Source: CAYXOX01 sp964466745 (GTDB lineage Bacteria; Pseudomonadota; Alphaproteobacteria; Rhodobacterales; Rhodobacteraceae). Taken from it: a stretch of DNA of 5,038 nt. Location of the stretch: assembly GCA_964466745.1 (NCBI GenBank), contig CAYXOX010000183.1, forward strand, positions 1 to 5,038, read 5' to 3'. Shown in pieces: positions 1-4,780 of the stretch; positions within the stretch are counted from its first letter, which is position 1, and each line of letters opens with the position of its first letter. Made by a program: the position numbers and the translations under genes. The notes under the pieces are model-generated. The model was not told where the DNA came from and searched no databases. It saw only the letters and a program-made list of their open reading frames with translations.

Positions 1-271
1 CAGCCTCAGGATAAAGAACATGCATAGAAGGTCGAATATGAGGTATAGTGCTTTGCCCCCACCGCAGCGCCACCATGAAGCACAGATCATGGAGGCAGAT
101 CGCGCTGGGCGCGCGGAACACACCCAACCCGTCGAAGGCGTTCCGCGCCAGCCATGCGCCGCGCGGGCGCCGCTCGTGCACCTTCGCGCAGTCGGATCCC
201 CGCAACGCCTCCGTTGCGAGTGTGCGCGAGGCGGCCTGAAGTGGCGAGCCGGCCCGGCTGCGGCGAGGCGG
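1..271 (-). other. Coding-like open frame without a start, possible partial or decayed gene
   Basis: This stretch follows the CBS gene and holds no complete gene I can defend. On the minus strand the frame in register with the CBS stop stays open from 271 to the window edge, about 90 codons. Over roughly 50-239 a hand count gives about 86% GC in its third codon column, 68% in the first and 58% in the second, the order expected of real genes in GC-rich bacteria. The translation includes short stretches such as AWLARNAFDGLGVF and LCFMVALRWG, which I do not recognise. No ATG or GTG has a usable ribosome binding site; a TTG follows a GGAGG only 2 nt away. The last 60 bases are much more AT-rich, as in an intergenic region. 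It could be the remnant of a gene, a gene continuing leftwards, or chance. The opposite strand is also open (48-239) but has the weaker base pattern. Confidence 0.25.
247..259 (-). terminator. Small GC hairpin after the CBS gene, possible terminator
   Basis: A 5-bp inverted repeat (AGCCG / CGGCT on the plus strand) with a 3-nt loop lies 12 nt past the CBS stop codon. There is no T-tract on either side, so this is not a classical intrinsic terminator. It may end transcription of the SDR-CBS unit or stabilise its 3' end, but GC-rich DNA makes such short stems often by chance. Confidence 0.2.
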
Positions 272-811
272 TCACAGCACGGAGGCCAGCACGACGACCA
301 TGATCAGCGTGTAGAGCGCGATGCCCCCGCCGATCAGCACGTAGGGAAAGTTGCGCGTGACCGTGGCTCTGGCGATCTGGCCTGCCTGGTACACCAGATC
401 GGGCCAGGTGTAGGAGACGAAATCGCCCTGGGTGAAGACCGCAGCGATCCGCCCCTCCCCGTCGACGACGGGAAGCCGGCGGAACCGGTCGTTCGACATG
501 ATACGCATCCAATCGAGCACGTCGTCCGTTTCCCTCGCGACGCGCGGCTGCGCCGTCATGATCTCCGAAAGCTCCGTTTTCGAGGCATCGCGCCCGGCAT
601 CGACGATCCGCCTGAGCACGTCCCGCTCCGTGACGATCCCCGTCACCTTGCGGTCGTCATCGACCACCACCACCGAGCCGTAGTTCTTCTCGCTCATCGC
701 CCGGACGGCCTCGGCCACGCTTGCGTCGGGGGCGAAGGTGAGCGGCTTGGGTTTCTCACGGTACTCGGGCCGGTCCATGAGGCGGGTGCCCGGGCGCTTT
801 TCCTGCTGCAT
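272..811 (-). CDS. CBS-domain pair protein with C-terminal membrane helix
   Basis: A 179-residue protein with two CBS domains, at about residues 25-84 and 88-137. The first shows the typical pattern of a valine-rich strand followed by GIVTERDV (58-65). The second has RRLPVVDGEGRIAAVFTQGD (111-130). CBS pairs (Bateman modules) bind adenine nucleotides such as AMP, ATP or SAM and sense energy state, but the ligand here cannot be told. Residues about 155-178 form one strongly hydrophobic helix at the extreme C-terminus, so the CBS pair probably sits on the cytoplasmic face of the inner membrane. I chose the ATG at 811 because GGAG lies 8 nt upstream. A longer frame reaches 940, but its extra residues look non-coding and overlap the upstream gene. 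The start is 58 bp after the SDR stop on the same strand, so the two are probably co-transcribed. No transporter or enzyme domain is attached, so the partner is unknown. Confidence 0.9.
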   Translation of the reverse strand: MQQEKRPGTRLMDRPEYREKPKPLTFAPDASVAEAVRAMSEKNYGSVVVVDDDRKVTGIVTERDVLRRIVDAGRDASKTELSEIMTAQPRVARETDDVLDWMRIMSNDRFRRLPVVDGEGRIAAVFTQGDFVSYTWPDLVYQAGQIARATVTRNFPYVLIGGGIALYTLIMVVVLASVL

Positions 812-869
812 GCTGACGTCTCCGTGGTTGTTGTGCGGGCTGAAGAAGAGGGCCGGCGCCGTGGCAACG

Positions 870-1511
870 CTAGCGGGAGAGCACGACATCGCGCCGGATG
901 TCGCGCCCGTGCACGATCGCGTCCACGAGATAGGCGGCAACGTCCGCGCGCGCGACGAGCCCGTTGCGCCACTCCGAAGGCTCCCGCAGCACCCGGAGGC
1001 GGCCGGACCTCGGCCCCCTGGTGAGGATCACCGGCCGGACGATGGTCCAGTCGAATTCGCTGCGCTCGATCAACGCTTCCTGGCAGCTCTTGTCAGCGTA
1101 GGGTCTGCCCAGAAGGGCGCCGTGGCCCAGCCGTTCGAGGGAGCTCATCGCCGCGCGTGAACGGCCTGCGCCGAAGCCCGTGACGGCAACGAGGCGCCGG
1201 ACCCCGCCATCCTCCATCGCCGCGAGCAGGGCCCCCGTGCTTTCGGAGAACAGCGTCTCATGTTCCCACAGCATGGCGAGACGCTCGCGGATGCCGAGCG
1301 CGTATATCACCGCTGTCATGCCCGCGAGGGCGGCGGAGAGATCGGCGGGGTTGCGTGCATCGCCCGGGGCGGGCTCCACGAATTCGGAGGGCGCGATGCG
1401 GCCAGCGCTCCGCGCAAAGGCGCGCACAGGAATGCCGCGCCCGGATGCCTCCTGCACCGCGAGCGCGCCGATGCCCGACGTGGCGCCCAGAAAGAGGATC
1501 GGCCCGGTCAT
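870..1511 (-). CDS. NmrA-like / atypical SDR NAD(P)-binding protein
   Basis: A 213-residue Rossmann-fold protein of the NAD(P)H-binding (NmrA-like, atypical short-chain dehydrogenase) type. The N-terminal strand is followed by the dinucleotide-binding loop GATSGIG (9-15). Downstream are RRLVAVTGFGAG (105-116), YADK (138-141) and FDWTIVRPVILT (153-164), the usual C-terminal signature of this group. Relatives act as NAD(P)H-dependent reductases, quinone or flavin reductases, or redox-sensing regulators. The substrate cannot be deduced. The length matches the short members of the family. I chose the ATG at 1511 because it places the glycine loop near the N-terminus. No clear Shine-Dalgarno precedes it. 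The only upstream in-frame ATG, at 1655, adds 48 arginine- and proline-rich residues and also lacks a good binding site. The gene is divergent from the quinone oxidoreductase across 294 bp and lies just upstream of the CBS gene in the same orientation. Confidence 0.88.
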   Translation of the reverse strand: MTGPILFLGATSGIGALAVQEASGRGIPVRAFARSAGRIAPSEFVEPAPGDARNPADLSAALAGMTAVIYALGIRERLAMLWEHETLFSESTGALLAAMEDGGVRRLVAVTGFGAGRSRAAMSSLERLGHGALLGRPYADKSCQEALIERSEFDWTIVRPVILTRGPRSGRLRVLREPSEWRNGLVARADVAAYLVDAIVHGRDIRRDVVLSR

Positions 1512-1715
1512 AACGGCGTTCGCGGGGCCGGTCGCGGTCCGGGCCGCGGGCGTCGTTTGCCGAAGGGAGCAGTCCTGCCCAAAAGGAGCGCTCTCGCGTC
1601 GGCGCCGCGTCTTTGCCGGCCGGTCCGGGCGCGCGTCTCGGTAGCGGCAAGGCATGCGCCGTCATCGGGAGAACATCCGCTCATGACTCAAAGCCTAGGG
1701 CGCATCGGCGCGTTT

Positions 1716-1789
1716 GACAGGGCGACGCTCGACAAAGGTGTTTCCCTCGAACTGGCCCGGGAAAAGCGCTATGCCATCGGCGCCCTGTC
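1716..1789 (+). promoter_or_regulatory. Nested inverted repeat in the leader of the quinone oxidoreductase
   Basis: GACAGGGCG (1716-1724) is perfectly complementary to CGCCCTGTC (1781-1789). Inside it, CGCT (1726-1729) can pair with AGCG (1765-1768), and TTTCCC (1741-1746) with GGGAAA (1759-1764), leaving a 12-nt loop. The three stems are nested and compatible, so a transcript covering them could fold into one long hairpin. The outer stem ends 2 nt before the AAGGAG ribosome binding site (1792-1797). This could be a translational control element or, as DNA, an operator for a dimeric regulator. It overlaps the TTGACA at 1714-1719. Short GC-rich stems arise by chance, so the function is a guess. 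Confidence 0.35.
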
Positions 1790-1791
1790 GC

Positions 1792-1797
1792 AAGGAG
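1792..1797 (+). promoter_or_regulatory. Ribosome binding site that fixes a GTG start
   Basis: AAGGAG, 8 nt before the GTG at 1806, is close to the ideal Shine-Dalgarno sequence and spacing. It decides the oxidoreductase start in favour of this GTG over the in-frame ATG at 1683. Confidence 0.8.
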
Positions 1798-1805
1798 CCG
1801 CCAAG

Positions 1806-2570
1806 GTGACGACGACGCTCATCGTGCTCGCCCACCCCAGCCCGTTGTCGTTCAACGCGGAATGGGCGCGGCGCTCCCGCGCCGCGAGCGAACGCCTCGG
1901 GCACCGCGTTCTCTGGACGGATCTCTACGGGCTCGGCTTCGAGCCGGCCGAAGCGGTGCGGCACCACGTCCTTTCGCGCGCCGGCGCGCCCTTCGATCCG
2001 TTGAAGGCCCAGGAGGCTGCCAGCAAGGCCGGCACCCTGCCCCGCGACGTCAGCGCCGAGATCGACAAGCTGCGCAGCGCCGAGCAGGTGATCTTCCACT
2101 TTCCGCTCTGGTGGTTCGCGCCGCCGGCCATCCTCAAGGGCTACTTCGACCGCGTGTTCGCCCACGGCGCCCTGCACGACGTGAAGCACCGTTTCGACAC
2201 CGGCCATTGCCGGGGAAAGCGCGCCCTGTTCTGCGTGACGACCGGGAGTTCAGCGGCCGAGAGCGGCCCGGGCGGAAAGGAGGGCGACATCCGGATGCTG
2301 CTGTGGCCCGCCGCCTACACCCTGCGCTACCTCGGCTTCGACGTGCTGGAGCCGGTCACGGTGCACGGCGTGCACGGCCATCACCGTGGAGCGAGAGCGG
2401 ACGCGCTGCACACACGGCTCACCGAGGCGCTCGCGAGACAAGACAGGCTGATCGCCACATTCGACGACCTCCCGCGGATGCGGTTCAACGCCGATTCCGA
2501 GTTCGACGCGGAAGGCCGGCTGAAGCCGGGGCGCGAGAGCCATTCCCCGTTCATTCGCCATCCCTCGTAG
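1806..2570 (+). CDS. NAD(P)H quinone oxidoreductase, flavodoxin-fold (NQO/MdaB/KefF family)
   Basis: A 254-residue flavoprotein of the flavodoxin-2 family, which uses FMN or FAD to reduce quinones and similar electrophiles by two electrons from NAD(P)H. Visible motifs in order: the phosphate-binding segment LAHPSPLSFNAEW (8-20) after the first strand; FHFPLWWFAPPAILKGYFDR (97-116), the hallmark of NQO-type enzymes; and TTGSSAAESGPGGKEGDI (145-162), the flavin/substrate loop. The usual second half follows, with LGFDVLEPVTVHGVHG. I chose the GTG at 1806 because AAGGAG (1792-1797) sits 8 nt upstream and the protein then begins one residue-run before the first beta strand, as in relatives. An in-frame ATG at 1683 would add 41 residues with no family counterpart and only a distant GGGAGA upstream. 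The enzyme should be cytoplasmic. It diverges from a second NAD(P)H-using gene, suggesting a shared response to quinone or electrophile stress, which is inference. Confidence 0.93.
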   Translation: MTTTLIVLAHPSPLSFNAEWARRSRAASERLGHRVLWTDLYGLGFEPAEAVRHHVLSRAGAPFDPLKAQEAASKAGTLPRDVSAEIDKLRSAEQVIFHFPLWWFAPPAILKGYFDRVFAHGALHDVKHRFDTGHCRGKRALFCVTTGSSAAESGPGGKEGDIRMLLWPAAYTLRYLGFDVLEPVTVHGVHGHHRGARADALHTRLTEALARQDRLIATFDDLPRMRFNADSEFDAEGRLKPGRESHSPFIRHPS

Positions 2571-2586
2571 GGCCTTCCCCTCCCGA

Positions 2587-2602
2587 GCGGCCGCAAGGCC
2601 GC
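2587..2602 (+). terminator. GCGGCC-GCAA-GGCCGC hairpin downstream of the oxidoreductase
   Basis: A perfect 6-bp all-GC stem closed by a GCAA (GNRA-type) tetraloop begins 17 nt after the oxidoreductase stop. The tetraloop makes it unusually stable for its size. No T-tract follows, so it is either a non-canonical terminator or a 3'-end stabiliser. It might also serve transcripts from the opposite strand. Confidence 0.35.
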
Positions 2603-2829
2603 GGCATCCCCGGCCCCGGAGCGCCGCCCACCGCAGCCCGGCGGCGCGGGCGCGCGCAGGCCTTCCCGGGCCGCGATCAGCCGCCGCCAGTCCGGACGCC
2701 GCGAAGAGGCATTCACGCCGATCAGCAGCAGTGCGGCAAGGATCTCGCAGAGCATGGGCGGGCCCGGTGCGAGGCAATCGTGACGCTGCGGATGGCCAGT
2801 GGCACGTTGCAGCACGGGCGGCGGTGCGC

Positions 2830-2852
2830 GCCGGCTGGTGCGAGGAGCCGGC
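2830..2852 (-). terminator. 7-bp GC hairpin after the sigma-factor operon
   Basis: GCCGGCT (2830-2836) and AGCCGGC (2846-2852) form a perfect 7-bp stem with a 9-nt loop, 31 bp past the stop of the last minus-strand gene of the operon. There is no T-tract. Its position between converging genes suits a terminator that could act in either direction, but only the stem and its place support this. Confidence 0.35.
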
Positions 2853-2883
2853 CGACGTCAGCGCAGGGTGGCGTCGATCTCGA

Positions 2884-3366
2884 TCACCCGGCCGGCGCCG
2901 CCGCCACCCGGACCGGCATGGTTCTCGCGTTCACGATGCCGGTCCCGTTGACGCCGATGATGCCGGCGAGAGCTTCGTCGCGCCCGTGCCCGATTGCGGG
3001 GCCCTCTGCTCGCAGGGCACCTTTCCGTTCGATCAGCAGAGCGTCGGCGTCCGCCGGTGTCCGCCGGATGAGCATGCGGGTGCCTGACCCGGTCCCGCCG
3101 TCGGCGGGCACCTCGACGTCGTCGGACATTTCCAGAACGCCGGGCAGCCAGTCCTGCACCGGCCCCTGCGCCTCGGCTGCTGCGGTCGTTCGCAGGATCA
3201 GCGCGAGCGCAATGCAGATGGCGAGGAGCCAGAGCGAGGCCCTGGAGAAGCCGTTCTTGCCGCCTATCGGATAACCGGGCATCGGCTTTCCGATGCGGGG
3301 GGGCACCGGGTCCGGCCGTGGGGCGGGGTCGTTGTCGGACTCGCTCGATCGTCCTGGGAGAGGCAT
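2884..3366 (-). CDS. Unrecognised membrane-anchored protein at the end of the sigma-factor operon
   Basis: I do not recognise this 160-residue protein. Residues 1-40 are hydrophilic and proline-rich (for example DPAPRPDPVPPRIGKPMPGYP, about 14-34). Residues 44-59 are strongly hydrophobic (LWLLAICIALALIL) and are followed by TTAAAEAQ, which could be a signal-anchor or a late signal-peptidase site. The rest, about 100 residues, would be periplasmic and has no cysteine or known motif. The ATG at 3366 was chosen because AGGA lies 5 nt upstream and the longer frame to 3786 only runs antisense-like through the anti-sigma gene in another phase. It starts 94 bp after the anti-sigma stop on the same strand, so it is probably the last gene of that operon. 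The C-terminus is doubtful: in the -1-shifted frame, reading continues past the stop with ten codons all ending in G or C (RVIEIDATLR) to a stop at 2858. It may be frameshifted. Confidence 0.6.
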   Translation of the reverse strand: MPLPGRSSESDNDPAPRPDPVPPRIGKPMPGYPIGGKNGFSRASLWLLAICIALALILRTTAAAEAQGPVQDWLPGVLEMSDDVEVPADGGTGSGTRMLIRRTPADADALLIERKGALRAEGPAIGHGRDEALAGIIGVNGTGIVNARTMPVRVAAAPAG

Positions 3367-3460
3367 CTTGTCCTGCTTCGCTGTTTGGCCGGCGTTGAGG
3401 GAATTGCCGGGTGGTGGTCTTGCCGTGCCGTCGTCGGTTCTCCGGCGACGCCGGTATGGA
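3367..3460 (-). other. Gap with an inverted repeat between anti-sigma and the membrane-protein gene
   Basis: The 94 bp contain a palindromic CCGGCGACGCCGG at 3442-3454, 6 nt past the anti-sigma stop, and a looser CCGGC/GCCGG pair at 3389-3393 and 3406-3410. The first could form a short 5-bp hairpin that attenuates read-through into the downstream gene. No T-tract and no clear ECF-type promoter (GGAAC with a matching -10) is seen before the downstream gene, so shared transcription is the simpler reading. Confidence 0.3.
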
Positions 3461-4228
3461 TCATTCGGCTCGAGAGAGCAGCAAGTCGGCACCGACGGCC
3501 AGCTGGTCGGGATGACCGGAGTCGTCGATGAGAACGAAGGAGGAGCGCCCGCGCCCGAAGAGGGCAACGGTGCGTCCCCGGTACTCGAAGACCGTCGACG
3601 GATCCTCGATGTCCCCGGGGCTCCGCGCGACGGCCATGAGCAGCAGCCGCCCGAGATCGGGGGCGTCAACCGCGATTGCGACGGCGGGACGCTCGGGGGT
3701 GGCGACGATCTGCACGTCGCGCACCGTCCAGTCACCGGGCAAGTCGGGCATATCGATCCCCAGCGCGGCGACGATCTCCTGCGCATTCAGCTCCACGCTT
3801 TCGGGCTGCGATGCCATCCAGTGCCGAACCTCGAGCGCGGCCTGTGCGTCGAGCGCGGCCTCCACCAGCGGCGGGGCCCCCGCGGGCCCGGCCGCCTGCC
3901 AGGCTGCATGGCCGGTCCAGCCGGATGCGAAGAGGACGACGGCGGCCGCGAAGGGGGCCGCGCGGCGGAGCAGCCGCTGCCCGCGCAGGCGGTCCTGCAG
4001 GCGGCGCGCCTCGGCCACGAGGCGCTCCGGCGCGGGGTCGCCTTCGGCCGAGAGCGCAAGGCGCAGCGCCGCGGCGGTGCCGGCATCGGAAAGCAGGTCG
4101 GCCGTACGCTCCGGCCTCTTCTTGAGGTAATCGGCAACTGCAAGCATGCGGTCGGGGTCCAGACGCCCCTCGAGGAGCGCCAGAAGATCGGCCTCGACAG
4201 CCGGATCGGTCTCAGTCCTGTGGCTCAT
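3461..4228 (-). CDS. Single-pass membrane anti-sigma factor
   Basis: A 255-residue protein that should bind and inhibit the ECF sigma factor encoded just upstream. The N-terminal part has the short helical pattern of anti-sigma domains: DLLALLEGRLDPDRMLAVAD (14-33) followed by YLKKRPE. There is no HxxxCxxC zinc motif, so it is not a zinc-type (ZAS) redox sensor. Residues about 90-110 (AAPFAAAVVLFASGWTGHAAW) form one transmembrane helix. The 145 residues after it would be periplasmic, predicted to be mostly strands and loops, and contain no cysteine, so a thiol sensor is unlikely. The start is supported by GGGAGG 5 nt upstream of the ATG at 4228. The gene overlaps the end of the sigma-factor gene by 17 bp, typical of translational coupling and of a fixed sigma/anti-sigma ratio. 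The signal it senses is unknown. Release is probably by proteolysis or conformational change, which is family knowledge, not seen here. Confidence 0.85.
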   Translation of the reverse strand: MSHRTETDPAVEADLLALLEGRLDPDRMLAVADYLKKRPERTADLLSDAGTAAALRLALSAEGDPAPERLVAEARRLQDRLRGQRLLRRAAPFAAAVVLFASGWTGHAAWQAAGPAGAPPLVEAALDAQAALEVRHWMASQPESVELNAQEIVAALGIDMPDLPGDWTVRDVQIVATPERPAVAIAVDAPDLGRLLLMAVARSPGDIEDPSTVFEYRGRTVALFGRGRSSFVLIDDSGHPDQLAVGADLLLSRAE

Positions 4229-4751
4229 CGCATCCTCCCACGATCCTCAAGAGCCTCGCGGCGTCCGCCTCCCCCCTGTCCTCGAAGGCCCGGAGCGCCG
4301 CGCGCGCCCGGCCGACGCGGGACATCACCGTGCCGGCGGGCACGCCCAGAACCTGCGCCGCCTCGGCCGGGCCGAGCCCTTCGACCGCCACGAGGTGCAG
4401 GGCTTCGCGCTGCTCGGCGCTGAGGGAAAGGAACGCCGCACGCAGCTGCGCCAGCCGCGCGGCCATTTCGCCGGACGCCTCCACGAAGGACGGGCGCGTC
4501 TCCGCCCAGGCCTGTTCGCGCGCCTGCGCTGCCCGGGCGCTGCGCCGGGCGTCGATGAAGAGATTGTGCAGAATCGCCATCAGCCAGACCCGCACATCAG
4601 CGCCATCGCGGAAGGTCGCGCGCCGCTCCTGCGCCCGCACGAAGGTTGCCTGCACGAGATCGTCGGCCGCATCGGCGTCGCGCGTGAGCACGCGCGCGTA
4701 CCGCCGCAGGGCTTCGATCTGCCCGACGATGTCGAGGTCGTCACGGGCCAT
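4212..4751 (-). CDS. ECF-type RNA polymerase sigma factor
   Basis: A 179-residue extracytoplasmic-function sigma factor. Region 2 covers about residues 10-72, with DADAADDLVQATFVRA (25-40, core binding) and VRVWLMAILHNLFIDARR (53-70, -10 recognition). After a short linker, region 4 covers about 107-155, with LSAEQREALHLVAVEGLGPAE and the helix-turn-helix AAQVLGVPAGTVMSRVGRAR (131-150) that reads the -35 element. Regions 1 and 3 are absent and no C-terminal extension is present, as usual for ECF factors. GGGAGGTG lies 7 nt before the ATG at 4751 and fixes the start. The anti-sigma gene overlaps its 3' end. ECF factors commonly activate their own operon, but the 29 bp upstream leave no room for a promoter there, so its promoter lies before or within the dioxygenase gene. 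It lacks the NepR/PhyR neighbours of the alphaproteobacterial general stress sigma factor, so EcfG is unlikely. Confidence 0.93.
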   Translation of the reverse strand: MARDDLDIVGQIEALRRYARVLTRDADAADDLVQATFVRAQERRATFRDGADVRVWLMAILHNLFIDARRSARAAQAREQAWAETRPSFVEASGEMAARLAQLRAAFLSLSAEQREALHLVAVEGLGPAEAAQVLGVPAGTVMSRVGRARAALRAFEDRGEADAARLLRIVGGCDEPQD

Positions 4752-4780
4752 CGCGGCTCACCTCCCGTTCCGGGCGCGGA

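Larger units (their letters stand above)
1512..1805. promoter_or_regulatory. Divergent intergenic region between two oxidoreductase genes
   Basis: The starts of the SDR gene (minus strand) and the quinone oxidoreductase gene (plus strand) face away from each other across 294 bp, so promoters for both should lie here. The plus strand carries a perfect TTGACA at 1714-1719, but the positions 16-18 bp further on read GTGTTT-like sequence, a poor -10 element, so no promoter is called. The right half holds the inverted repeats described separately and a 9-bp direct repeat, CATCGGCGC, at 1703-1711 and 1775-1783. I found no convincing promoter for the minus-strand gene. No regulator gene is encoded beside the region in this window. 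Confidence 0.45.
2571..2883. other. Convergent intergenic gap with hairpins and a weak small-ORF candidate
   Basis: The 313 bp lie between the stops of two converging genes. They hold two GC-rich hairpins, listed separately. On the minus strand an ATG at 2755 opens a frame beginning MLCEILAALLLIGVNASS, a hydrophobic stretch followed by an arginine-rich segment (RRPDWRRLIAAREG). Its first 40 codons end in G or C about 85% of the time. However, there is no ribosome binding site, and the frame has no stop until 2381, about 190 bp inside the oxidoreductase gene on the other strand. It may be the front fragment of a lost membrane-protein gene. I do not call it a gene. Nothing else is recognisable. 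Confidence 0.5.

Noticed and set aside
44..49. TATAGT as a -10 element for a plus-strand small gene (48-239 or from the ATG at 75)
   Set aside because: The -35 position reads TGCATA, no ribosome binding site precedes either ATG, and base periodicity favours the opposite strand.
272..940. Longer CBS protein starting at 940
   Set aside because: The added 43 residues overlap the SDR gene, look non-coding, and the ATG at 811 has a good ribosome binding site.
20..1024. Plus-strand open frame of 334 codons
   Set aside because: It lies antisense to the CBS gene and the end of the SDR gene, with arginine/histidine/proline-rich low-complexity sequence and no motif; a product of high GC.
1714..1742. 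TTGACA as a -35 promoter element
   Set aside because: The -35 is perfect but nothing like a -10 element lies 16-18 bp downstream, so no promoter is called.
1862..3274. Plus-strand open frame of 470 codons
   Set aside because: It is out of phase with the quinone oxidoreductase and then antisense to the membrane-protein gene. The sequence is arginine/alanine/proline-rich without any family pattern.
3293..4423. Plus-strand open frame of 376 codons
   Set aside because: It is antisense to the anti-sigma and sigma genes, whose motifs are clear on the minus strand.
4752..4780. GGAAC upstream of the sigma factor as an ECF autoregulatory -35
   Set aside because: A matching -10 would fall inside the sigma coding region and the motif abuts its ribosome binding site.
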